8,876 nt of DNA, taken from assembly GCA_937926185.1 (NCBI GenBank), contig CALEYM010000700.1:1-8876 (forward strand), read 5' to 3'. Both the position numbers and the translations under genes were made by a program. The notes under the pieces are model-generated. The model saw only the letters and a list, made by a program, of their open reading frames with translations. It did no database searches and was not told the DNA's origin. This document shows positions 1-6,854 of this stretch, piece by piece. Position 1 is the first letter of the stretch; each line of letters opens with the position of its first letter. The stretch comes from an uncultured Bacteroidota bacterium. GTDB taxonomy: Bacteria; Bacteroidota; Bacteroidia; Chitinophagales; Saprospiraceae.

Positions 1-36
1 GGGGTAAAACAGACCGAGACAAAAGGAAAAGCGCAT
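1..36 (-). CDS. Possible start of a further gene, cut by the left edge
   Basis: An ATG on the minus strand at 36-34 opens a frame of 12 codons (MRFSFCLGLFYP) that runs off the window without a stop. The residues are hydrophobic and could begin a signal peptide or membrane segment. The ATG is preceded by an A-rich stretch (eight A residues, then TAGCT), the leader type seen at other Bacteroidota starts in this window. It lies 76 bp after the glycosyltransferase stop on the same strand, so it could be a third gene of that operon. No product can be assigned from 12 residues; a chance ATG is a real alternative. Confidence 0.3.
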   Translation of the reverse strand, partial: MRFSFCLGLFYP

Positions 37-112
37 AGCTATTTTTTTTCGATGCAAACCTTGTCCTGCAAATATCTGCCGCTTGTCCGTTGCCGGCTAT
101 CCGCGCCGGTAT

Positions 113-1159
113 TTATTTCAATAAAATATAATTTTTGTATTCGCCGGGTCGCCAGCCGGTACGCTGTTCCAGAAAACGCGATAAGCGGTCTTTCCACGAC
201 CGGCGCGCCTGCTCCGGGTGGCCGGCGAACTGCCAGTTCACCGCCCGGATCCGGGGGAGCATCACCGCCGGATGGGCGCCGGTGAAGCGCTCCAGGGGTT
301 CGGAGCCATCGTAAATAAAGGTGTCCGAATGGCCCACCATGGTCTGCACTTTTTCATCCGAATGCCACAGCCGGTTGAAATTCAGTTGTTTGCGCTGCTG
401 TGCCGCCGGATGTTTCACCCAGCCGTAATGATGAATATGGGCGTCGAGCAGGCGAACGCGGAGTTTGGCGCCAGCCCCGACCCCGACCCCTCCCCTAAAG
501 GGCGAAACCCCACCCCCGACCCCTCCCCTAAAGGGGAGGGGAGACGTAGAGGGGGCCGTGACGTCGCGTCTCCCCTCCCCTAAAGGGGAGGGGTCGGGGG
601 TGGGGTTTCGCCCTTTAGGGGAGGGGTCGGGGTTTCCAAAGCCGGGATATATCCGGAACCCCTGCGCATCGCGATACGAGCGTATCCGCTTGTCATTCCG
701 GATGATCCGCACTTCCCGCCGGTACCAGCGCCGGCTGGCGCCCACGTAGTCGTAGGAGCCGTAGAAATGCCGGTACTTGAACAGCAGGCCCTCTGTCTCC
801 GGGTCGTGCAGCCAGCGTTCCATGCCGGCTTGTATGGCTGGCAGATCGGCTTCGTGTACGCACTCGTCGGCCTGGATATAGAAGCACCAGTCAAATTCGG
901 GTGGTATGGCGTCAAAAGCTTTGTTGGTTTCCTCGGCCAGCACCCGGCCGCCTTCGCGCAGCGTATCATCCCACACGGTTTCCAGGATGTGGATTTTGGG
1001 GTCGCCAATACCGCGGATCAGATCGAGCGTGCCGTCGTCGGATTTGCCCACGGCGGCAACAAAAAAATCGCATACCGGCAGGATGGAAGTGATGGCTTCC
1101 ACAACGGGATAATCGTACAACAGGGCATTCCGGATAAAGGTGAAACCGGCGGTTTTCAA
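113..1159 (-). CDS. Glycosyltransferase family 2-like protein with an in-frame palindromic repeat insertion
   Basis: Predicted cytoplasmic or membrane-associated sugar transferase of 348 aa. The N-terminus (GFTFIRNALLYDYPVVEAI, then LPVCDFFVAAVGKSDDGT) fits the nucleotide-sugar-binding start of GT2-type enzymes. YIQADEC at residues 94-100 fits the acidic metal/nucleotide-binding DxD-like motif. Later segments SYRDAQGFR (161-169) and LLDAHIHHYGWVK (238-249) look like conserved family blocks. Between them, about residues 176-230 are Pro/Gly-rich low-complexity sequence (NPTPDPSPLGEGRR and similar) encoded by a long inverted repeat; without it the protein would be about 293 aa. The start is TTG at 1159: no in-frame ATG lies nearby, the family-like sequence begins exactly here, and the upstream AAATAAAAAATAC is A-rich. 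The gene begins 8 bp after the TlpA-like gene stop, implying an operon. The acceptor and donor are unknown. The N-terminal half is secure as GT2-like; whether the inserted protein is active is open. Confidence 0.85.
   Translation of the reverse strand: MKTAGFTFIRNALLYDYPVVEAITSILPVCDFFVAAVGKSDDGTLDLIRGIGDPKIHILETVWDDTLREGGRVLAEETNKAFDAIPPEFDWCFYIQADECVHEADLPAIQAGMERWLHDPETEGLLFKYRHFYGSYDYVGASRRWYRREVRIIRNDKRIRSYRDAQGFRIYPGFGNPDPSPKGRNPTPDPSPLGEGRRDVTAPSTSPLPFRGGVGGGVSPFRGGVGVGAGAKLRVRLLDAHIHHYGWVKHPAAQQRKQLNFNRLWHSDEKVQTMVGHSDTFIYDGSEPLERFTGAHPAVMLPRIRAVNWQFAGHPEQARRSWKDRLSRFLEQRTGWRPGEYKNYILLK
481..632. repeat. Long inverted repeat built from palindromic GC-rich units, inside the glycosyltransferase gene
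   Basis: Two 66-base arms, 481-546 and 567-632, are reverse complements at 64 of 66 positions and flank a 20-base spacer. The only mismatches (530/583 and 531/582) are in the TAAA centre of a smaller palindrome. Each arm contains one complete 22-base palindrome of form CCCCTCCCC-TAAA-GGGGAGGGG (520-541 and 572-593) and one decayed half copy (about 487-504 and 609-626), joined by a GACCCC/CCCCAC linker. It thus reads as four copies of one core arranged head to head. One frame per strand passes through without a stop; the host gene uses that frame on the minus strand. Similar Pro-Asp-Pro-Ser-Pro-Lys-Gly-Glu-Gly peptides are, from memory, recurrent in Bacteroidota proteins. Confidence 0.93.
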
Positions 1160-1167
1160 AGTATTTT

Positions 1168-2385
1168 TTATTTCAGATGTTTAATAATGACCGGCTCCAG
1201 GATCGATTCCAACTCTTCATTGTAACCGGTCTTCACGAACAACACTTTTTTGGTTTTAGCGTCGGCAACGATCAACAGCGGATAGCCTTCAATACCTACC
1301 GCTGTGGGCAGTTGCTTCTCCGGGTCGAACAGGGTGTTGTACGTCACTTTACGGGTTTGAAGCCATTCCTTAATGGCGTCGTTGTTTTTGTCAAAAGGAT
1401 TCACACCCAGGACTTTCAGGCCTTTGGCCGCATATTTTTGGTGCAGGCTCTCAATTTTTGGCATGGCCAGCTGGCAGGGGAAACAGCCTTTATACCAAAA
1501 GTCGAGCAACAACAACCCGCGTTTTTGTTCCTTCAGCGCAAAAGTATTTTCTTCCAGGTCTGTCAGCGTAAAATCGGGCAATTTATCACCCTCTTTGATC
1601 AGTTCCGTTTCCCTTTTGACCGGTTTGTTTGGATCGTACTGCTCAAAGGTATAGCTGGCGGCCAACTTTTCCGGGTCAAAATAGTCGGCAAGCCGCGCCT
1701 CTGCCGGCAAAGGCGTAATAGGGGAAATGGTTTGCTGGTTGTATTGCCAGCCGTCTAATAACCACACTTCCCCGGCAAATTGCGTCAAATAGAAATCGGG
1801 CAGCGCAATATCCCAATAGTAGGTACTGATAATTTTGTTATTTTCCACATTGCCCAACGCCGTTTCAATACTCGTATCGCGGGAGGTAAGCCGCAAAACA
1901 GACTGCCCACCCTGGTGCAGCGCGCGTATTTCCACCTTGTCAAAACCGCTCGACCGGAAATTAGGGCGGTCTACCCGGAGCAGATTTTCATAGATCAGGT
2001 TGCGTTTCCTGATATCTCCGCCAAGAAGCCTTTTAAACCCGCCAACGGACGATGTTTCCGTGACCCACATTTTATCCGAACCAATGGCCTGGTAGAAAGT
2101 GGCGCCGTCAAAAGCGTAGACCGGCTTTCCATCTGTCAGCACCACGAAATGCGCGATGGAATCCGGGTTGGATTCCCGGAAAAAGTAACACACCCCGCGG
2201 TGCGTAATGGTGTCTACTCCGTCGGCAAACTTGAAACGGGATTCCAGGGTAAACATACCTTTCGGTACTTCCCGGATTCGATTGTTCAGGGCCGTAATGA
2301 TCGCCGTTGCGTCGCTGTATTGGCCTGGAAGACGGCCTGAAATGGAAGCAGTCAGCAGGAGCAGAAGAAATAGTTTCATTTTCAT
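1168..2385 (-). CDS. Exported TlpA-like thioredoxin-domain protein
   Basis: Predicted periplasmic thiol-disulfide protein of 405 aa. It starts with a signal peptide (MKMKLFLLLLLTASISG), with likely cleavage around residues 18-22; Met3 (2379) is an alternative start. The C-terminal 140 residues are a thioredoxin fold of the TlpA/AhpC-TSA type: LPDFTLTD at 269-276, LLLLDFWYKGCFPC at 291-304 with the redox pair Cys301/Cys304, GLKVLGVNPFD at 322-332, and the cis-proline before the final strands at Pro369 (GYPLLIV). Residues about 25-260 form a separate domain rich in beta-strand-like sequence that I do not recognise; a LolA-like or related envelope fold is only a guess. Such two-part proteins are common in Bacteroidota. 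It is the first gene of an apparent operon with the downstream glycosyltransferase, 8 bp apart. The reductase or oxidase direction and the partner are unknown. Confidence 0.88.
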   Translation of the reverse strand: MKMKLFLLLLLTASISGRLPGQYSDATAIITALNNRIREVPKGMFTLESRFKFADGVDTITHRGVCYFFRESNPDSIAHFVVLTDGKPVYAFDGATFYQAIGSDKMWVTETSSVGGFKRLLGGDIRKRNLIYENLLRVDRPNFRSSGFDKVEIRALHQGGQSVLRLTSRDTSIETALGNVENNKIISTYYWDIALPDFYLTQFAGEVWLLDGWQYNQQTISPITPLPAEARLADYFDPEKLAASYTFEQYDPNKPVKRETELIKEGDKLPDFTLTDLEENTFALKEQKRGLLLLDFWYKGCFPCQLAMPKIESLHQKYAAKGLKVLGVNPFDKNNDAIKEWLQTRKVTYNTLFDPEKQLPTAVGIEGYPLLIVADAKTKKVLFVKTGYNEELESILEPVIIKHLK

Positions 2386-2440
2386 AGACTAATTGATTGA
2401 GCGTGTTACATATCTGCGTAAAGAACAGTTTTTATGGGTG

Positions 2441-2995
2441 TTATCGCGCAGACTTTCCAGGTTTCAAAAACCTGGAAAGTCTAAGATGACGATTTAAACC
2501 TGTAATACGTTGCTTTGCCGCGTAAAACGCGTTGTTGATCAGATTCAGCAGCACCCGGCCCATATCCTGCGGGATCACGTCCACTTTTCCGATGGCCGGG
2601 TCGAAATGAGTTTCCATTGTGGCGTTGAAATTCGGGTCTTTGGCGCGCAGGCCGTGATACGACAGGCGCAGGTATTCCTCGGCCAGCGCGTTGAGGTCAG
2701 TGGGTTCTTTTGTGCCGGTGCTGGTTCGGGCGTGCTGGAGTATGCCGCTGACGATGGCGGCGGCGCGTTTGCCGTGGTGGTTGATTTTATCCTGGTTTTG
2801 GGAAAGATCGCTCATCAACTCCTTTACGAATGCCTTGTCGAGGGGTTCTTGGTCGATCACTTCATTAATTTCTTTTGCCAAATCCACGCTGAGTTCCGAG
2901 AAATTGTTGACGAAGTTCAACGGGTTCTGGATTTCGTGGGCGATGCCTGCGGTGAGCTCGCCGAGGGAAGGCGGCTGCCAGGATACAAAGGGCAA
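2441..2995 (-). pseudogene. Histidine kinase remnant: H-box to N-box only
   Basis: This frame retains the middle of a sensor histidine kinase. LGELTAGIAHEIQNPLNFVN (residues 11-30) is the dimerisation H-box with phospho-acceptor His20. GRVLLNLINNAFYAA (146-160) is the N-box with Asn151 and Asn155. Everything after it (G1, F and G2 ATP-binding boxes) is missing; the frame instead ends in RITGLNRHLRLSRFLKPG, much of it encoded by a palindromic repeat. The 5' side is also truncated: kinase-like sequence begins near residue 10 (about base 2967), and the preceding codons belong, in another frame, to a signal-peptide-like start. The only available start is TTG at 2995, with an in-frame stop at 3034-3032. 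No sensor or membrane region is present. It cannot bind ATP as a normal kinase, so I call it a remnant. Kinase identity is very secure. Confidence 0.85.
2450..2482. repeat. Perfect 15-bp-stem palindrome (REP-like hairpin)
   Basis: AGACTTTCCAGGTTT at 2450-2464 is followed by a 3-base loop (CAA, 2465-2467) and its exact reverse complement at 2468-2482. The stem does not extend further on either side. It lies between the TlpA-like gene and the kinase remnant and forms the last coding part of the remnant ORF (RLSRFLKPGKSA). There is no U-tract on either side long enough to make it a classical terminator. The compact, perfect palindrome suggests a dispersed repeat element. Confidence 0.8.
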
Positions 2996-3035
2996 GTTTT
3001 TTGGAATATACGCTTTGTTTGGTGTACTTTTTCAT
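2865..3035 (-). pseudogene. Severed signal-peptide gene start fused out of frame to the kinase fragment
   Basis: ATG at 3035 opens a 56-codon frame ending with TAA at 2867-2865. Its first 23 residues (MKKYTKQSVYSKKLALCILA, then AAF) have the basic start and hydrophobic core of a signal peptide. From about residue 24 the translation turns Arg/Pro-rich because it now reads the kinase fragment in a shifted frame. The simplest reading is that the beginning of one exported-protein gene was joined to the interior of a kinase gene near base 2967. A 31-base hairpin ends 3 bases upstream of the ATG. The original gene cannot be named. A chance ORF remains possible, but the charged-then-hydrophobic start in an otherwise coding-empty region argues against it. 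Confidence 0.45.
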
Positions 3036-3038
3036 GAC

Positions 3039-3069
3039 AGGACGATTTTGATTCGCTCAAAAATGTCCT
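3039..3069. repeat. Hairpin just upstream of the severed ATG
   Basis: On the minus strand AGGAC is followed by an AT/TC 2x2 internal loop, TTTTGA pairs with TCAAAA, the apical loop is GCGAA, and GTCCT closes the stem. This gives 5 plus 6 base pairs ending 3 bases before the ATG at 3035. It could be a leader structure covering the start, or part of a repeat. With a mismatch-interrupted stem of this size, chance is not excluded. Confidence 0.4.
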
Positions 3070-3124
3070 TCTATGTCTGGCTGCGCCTTGGAAAATTCTG
3101 TCAGAAGCTGGGAAAATTATTGCA

Positions 3125-3420
3125 TTACCCTTCCTTTCGCCATTCTGTCGGGGTTACCCCTAACTCGGCTACAAAAACTTTGGTAAAATACCCCGGTTCG
3201 CTGAACCCCGTTCGGTAGGCTATTTCCGCCACGGTCAGGTCGGTTTGCCGCAGCAGCGTACGCTGTTGCCCTGGTTGCCGCCGGGCAAACGGAACAGGTC
3301 GAAACGAAGATTGAAATCTGCAAAAGGGGGCTTTGTCTGTGCCTGAATGGCGCTTGTTTGTAAACAGAGCACAATCCAGACCATAAATGTTGAAGGTGAA
3401 CATTTGGTCAGACACGACAT
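3125..3420 (-). pseudogene. Collapsed propeller/AraC sensor-regulator: gene head joined to gene tail
   Basis: Two different frames carry recognisable pieces of a regulator. In the frame starting at 3420 (better start at Met 3384), MVWIVLCLQTSAIQAQ is a signal peptide, followed by FDLFRLPGGNQGNSV. That segment resembles the first strand of the two-component-regulator beta-propeller, where NSV is normally followed by a QDxxGFxWFGT-like motif; here the frame instead stops after NSVRCCGKPT. In the frame starting at 3415, LLRQTDLTVAEIAYRTGF, then SEPGYFTKVFVAELGVTPTEW, is the second helix-turn-helix of an AraC-family DNA-binding domain, ending at a natural TAA (3127-3125). The switch occurs around 3254-3265. 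A signal peptide plus propeller at the N-terminus and AraC at the C-terminus is the architecture of Bacteroidota hybrid two-component system regulators, so an internal deletion of one such gene explains both pieces. The AraC part is secure; the propeller assignment rests on a short match. It lies divergent to susC, a usual position for its regulator. Confidence 0.72.
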
Positions 3421-3614
3421 AGCTGTAGTTTTATTCAGTAATACCGGCCAGGGTTATGCAACACAACACTGAATTTAGCCTCTCTGGAAATTAAAATTTT
3501 CTGCTTGAAAGTAAGCGTATATTTGTTGTCAAAATCTGTTTGCCCAAATGTAAGCCGTCTTTTATTTTAATCCAGAGATCACCGTTTGTTTTTCATCAAC
3601 CTAAACTATACTGT
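3421..3614 (+). promoter_or_regulatory. Intergenic regulatory region upstream of susC
   Basis: This 194-base AT-rich stretch separates the divergent regulator remnant from susC. TATATTTG at 3518-3525 fits the Bacteroidota housekeeping -7 consensus TAnnTTTG. I see no convincing TTTG at the -33 position about 20 bases upstream, only a T-rich run near 3497-3500. If used, the transcript would have a leader of roughly 85 bases before the ATG at 3615. No clear direct-repeat operator for a regulator was found. Confidence 0.45.
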
Positions 3615-6600
3615 ATGAAGCAATTACCCACCCTTTTCCGGCGGTGGGCGAGCGGGTGGCTGGTATTTTTACCGGCACTCCTGTCTGCCCAGGCCGTCAA
3701 CTATTCCGTTAAAGGTACCGTCGTCGACGACAGCCACGCGCCGCTGGCCAGCGTATCCGTCATTTTGGTGGAAGCCCGTCAGGCGACGTTTACCGACGAA
3801 CGGGGTTTTTACGAGCTCAGCGGCGCCGTGGCGGAAGGCACCTATACGGTGGAGTTCCGCTATTTCGGTTATCAAACCGAACGACGCACCATCACCGTTG
3901 CGCTGGGAAGCACCAGCTTTGCCGAAGACGTTACCCTGACCAGCGATATTCTTAACCTCGACGAAGTCGTCATCACCGGCACTTCGCCTACGGCTACCCG
4001 CAAACAACTGGGCAACTACGTGGGCGTAGTGGACGGCAAGAGCCTGGAAAAAGCCGCCACGGTGAACCCGCTCGGCGCCTTGTCGGGCAAAGTGGCCGGC
4101 GCGCAGATCACGCAGAACCAGGGCGACCCCGCCGGCGGATTTTCCATCCGGTTGCGCGGCGTGAGTTCCATCAAAGGCTCTTCCGACCCGCTGTACATCA
4201 TCGACGGCGTGATAGTGGACAACTCCTCGCAAAACGTCATCAACCTCAGCGGCGACGCCATGATCACGGGTATGCGCGCCGGCCAGAATCGCCTGGTCGA
4301 CATCAACCCGAACGACATCGAACGCATCGAGGTGCTCAACGGCGCTTCGGCCGCGGCCCTGTACGGCTCCCGCGCCGCGAACGGCGTGGTGCAGATCTTC
4401 ACCAAACGCGGCCGTACGAGCAAACCGAGCATCGAATTCAGCACCAGCGCCGGCATCAGCAAACTGCGCAAAAAAGTATTCTTTACCACCCACGGCAAAC
4501 GTTTCGGCCTGAAAGGCAACGACCGCCTCGAAACGGCCCAGGACCGACTGACCATTTTGCTCACCAACGGCCTGAGCGAAGCGCAACTGATGAATGCAGG
4601 GGCCAATTACGTCAAAGTGGGCCCGGTCAACCGCATCCTGGTCACCGATCAGTACGACGTGACGCGCTACGACTACCAGGATGAAATTTTCCAGTCTGCC
4701 TTCGGCACCGAAAACTACCTGTCCGTTACCGGCGGAGGCGAAAAGTCGAACTATTTCGCCTCGCTGGGCTACACCAACAACGACGGTATCATCAAAAACA
4801 CCAATTTCACCAAATACACCGGCCGCCTGCGCCTGAATCAGACGCTGAATAAGTGGGCCAGCCTGACTACCGGCCTCAGCTATACCTACAGCCGGAGCCA
4901 GGACATGCCCAACGGCAATAACTTCTTCAGCCCGATGAGCACCATTTTTATCATCGACAACGTGTGGGATATTACCGAACGCAATGCCGACGGTACCCTC
5001 AAGCCGGTGGAACAGGTGCGCATAAATCCGCTTACCGTGGTAGAAACCTTCGACATCACGCAGCGCACCAACCGCAGCATCGCCGATATCGGCCTGAAAC
5101 TTTTCCCCTTCAAAGGTTTCCGGGTCGACTATACGTTCGGCATTGACAACTATTCGCTGCAGGGCAATGAATATCACCCGAGGATTCCCTATCCGGGCGT
5201 GGCAGCCACCTTTTTCCCCGACGGCTACGTGGCCGTTGGCAACTCGAACCTCACGCAGTACAACAGCGACCTGCTGCTGACCTACGAAACCACGCTCGGC
5301 GCAAAACTGACCTCCACTACGACCGCCGGCCACCAGTACCAGCGTTTGCGTTCGGATCTTACCTCCCAGGAAGGCCGCGACCTCACACCCCTGATCCAGA
5401 ATATTTCGGCGGCATCCAACCTGTTCACCCTGCCGCAACAGTTCATTTCACAATTGTCGGTCAACGGCTACTTCCTGCAGGAAACCTTCGGCTGGGACGA
5501 GCAACTGTTCCTGACCCTTGCCGGCCGCATCGACGGCTCCTCCGCTTTTTCCACCGACAACCAAACCAATTTCTATCCGAAAGCCAGTATGAGTTGGGTC
5601 GCTTCCCGCCTGTTTCAATCCAGGCTTGTCAGCACGCTCAAACTTCGCGCCTCCTACGGCCAGGCCGGTAACCTGACCGGTATCGGCCCCTACGACCGCT
5701 TCAACAACTTTGCCGGTACCTTGCTCAACGCCCTGCCCGCGGTGACACCGCCCCGGGCGCTGAACAACCCCGACGTAAAACCCGAAGTGATGACCGAAAC
5801 GGAAGCGGGCTTCGACCTGGCTTTACTGCGCAACCGCATCGGCCTGAGCTTCAGCTGGTACAACCAGGATATTGACAACCTGCTGTTCAATCGCGTCATA
5901 CCGCCCTCCATCGGCGGCACCTCGCTGGTGACCAACGTGGGTAAAATGAACAACAAGGGCGTGGAATTGCTGCTGCAAGCCCAGGCGGTACGGAGCAGCA
6001 ATTTTTCCTGGGACGTCGGCGTGAATTTCTCCCTCAACCGCAACGAAGTATCAGGCCTCGACGGCGTGCTCTCCCTGCGCGGTAGCGACGGCACCCAATC
6101 GGCCTTGAACGGCGAGCCTTTCGGCATTTTCTTCGGCCGCTACTACGCCCGCAACGACGACGGCTCACTCCTGCTCACCTCGCAGGGACTGGCACAGCCG
6201 GAACGCGGGCTGGTTATCCTCGAATCGCAATTCGACGAAGGTAATCTGCCCACCGGCGCCCTTGCCGACCGTATCTATCGCTACGCCGGCAGCGTGTACG
6301 TGCCCATGCGCGACGCCAACGGGCAACCGCTGACCACCGGCACCCAGGAACTCCGCAAAACCCTCGGCAACCCCTTCCCCGATTGGGTAGGCGCGCTTAG
6401 CTCGACGGTGACCTGGAAAAAGCTGAGCTTCAGTTTCCAGTTCGACGCCTACATGGGCGCCGAAGTGTACAACTGGAACCGGATCACCAGCAACAACGTC
6501 GGTTTCGGCGAACTCGCGGAAAAAGAACTCAAAGGCGAAGTGGCCCGCGGATACGTGGCCTCCGTTGCCGGCGGCGTCACCGGCCAGCGAATACAGGAAG

Positions 6601-6851
6601 AACATATCGAAGACGGATCGTTCATCAAATTGCGCGAACTGGGCCTGACTTATAACTTCGGCCGCATTGGCCGCACGTTCGAAAACCTCAGCGTCAGCTT
6701 CCTGGGCCGCAACCTCATCTCTTTCGACGACTATCTTGGCTTCGACCCGGAAACCAACTCCGCCGGCCAGAACGACCAGGTGCGCGGCGACGATTTCGGC
6801 AACGTGCCCATTCCGCAGTCGTTTATGATAAGGCTGAACGGGCGGTTTTAA
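3615..6851 (+). CDS. susC: SusC/RagA-type TonB-dependent outer-membrane transporter
   Basis: Outer-membrane barrel of 1078 aa that, with its SusD lipoprotein partner, imports oligomeric nutrients using TonB energy. The ATG at 3615 is chosen over an upstream in-frame TTG at 3540 because it gives a proper signal peptide (MKQLPTLFRRWASGWLVFLP, cleavage after LLSAQA). Domains in order: carboxypeptidase-regulatory-like beta sandwich at about 29-108 (VKGTVVDD, ATFTDERGFYEL, FRYFGYQT); TonB-box-like LDEVVITG at 115-122; plug at about 125-265 with the SusC-type motifs IRLRGVSSI, PLYIIDGVIVD and IERIEVLNGASAAALYGSRA; then the beta-barrel to a C-terminal Phe (MIRLNGRF), as expected for the outer-membrane insertion signal. 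Length is normal for the family and the frame is intact. It is followed 70 bp later by susD. No carbohydrate enzyme is nearby, so the substrate is unknown and could be a peptide or a glycan. The symbol denotes family, not starch specificity. Confidence 0.96.
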   Translation: MKQLPTLFRRWASGWLVFLPALLSAQAVNYSVKGTVVDDSHAPLASVSVILVEARQATFTDERGFYELSGAVAEGTYTVEFRYFGYQTERRTITVALGSTSFAEDVTLTSDILNLDEVVITGTSPTATRKQLGNYVGVVDGKSLEKAATVNPLGALSGKVAGAQITQNQGDPAGGFSIRLRGVSSIKGSSDPLYIIDGVIVDNSSQNVINLSGDAMITGMRAGQNRLVDINPNDIERIEVLNGASAAALYGSRAANGVVQIFTKRGRTSKPSIEFSTSAGISKLRKKVFFTTHGKRFGLKGNDRLETAQDRLTILLTNGLSEAQLMNAGANYVKVGPVNRILVTDQYDVTRYDYQDEIFQSAFGTENYLSVTGGGEKSNYFASLGYTNNDGIIKNTNFTKYTGRLRLNQTLNKWASLTTGLSYTYSRSQDMPNGNNFFSPMSTIFIIDNVWDITERNADGTLKPVEQVRINPLTVVETFDITQRTNRSIADIGLKLFPFKGFRVDYTFGIDNYSLQGNEYHPRIPYPGVAATFFPDGYVAVGNSNLTQYNSDLLLTYETTLGAKLTSTTTAGHQYQRLRSDLTSQEGRDLTPLIQNISAASNLFTLPQQFISQLSVNGYFLQETFGWDEQLFLTLAGRIDGSSAFSTDNQTNFYPKASMSWVASRLFQSRLVSTLKLRASYGQAGNLTGIGPYDRFNNFAGTLLNALPAVTPPRALNNPDVKPEVMTETEAGFDLALLRNRIGLSFSWYNQDIDNLLFNRVIPPSIGGTSLVTNVGKMNNKGVELLLQAQAVRSSNFSWDVGVNFSLNRNEVSGLDGVLSLRGSDGTQSALNGEPFGIFFGRYYARNDDGSLLLTSQGLAQPERGLVILESQFDEGNLPTGALADRIYRYAGSVYVPMRDANGQPLTTGTQELRKTLGNPFPDWVGALSSTVTWKKLSFSFQFDAYMGAEVYNWNRITSNNVGFGELAEKELKGEVARGYVASVAGGVTGQRIQEEHIEDGSFIKLRELGLTYNFGRIGRTFENLSVSFLGRNLISFDDYLGFDPETNSAGQNDQVRGDDFGNVPIPQSFMIRLNGRF

Positions 6852-6854
6852 TTG

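Noticed and set aside
481..632. Rho-independent terminator
   Set aside because: The structure is inside an intact reading frame with conserved protein sequence on both sides and has no U-tract.
465..749. Plus-strand Pro-rich frame through the inverted repeat
   Set aside because: It is open only because the repeat lacks stops in that frame; flanking sequence is the complement of the glycosyltransferase.
1177..2340. Plus-strand open frames opposite the TlpA-like gene
   Set aside because: They mirror a gene with a clear signal peptide and thioredoxin motifs and show no family features of their own.
3540..3614. Longer susC starting at TTG 3540
   Set aside because: The extra 25 residues would precede a complete signal peptide beginning at ATG 3615, so the downstream start is preferred.
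3669..5438. A 589-aa open frame on the minus strand opposite susC
   Set aside because: It lies wholly inside a well-supported SusC coding sequence, has no recognisable motif, and its Ala/Gly/Val-rich composition is what the complement of a GC-rich gene gives.
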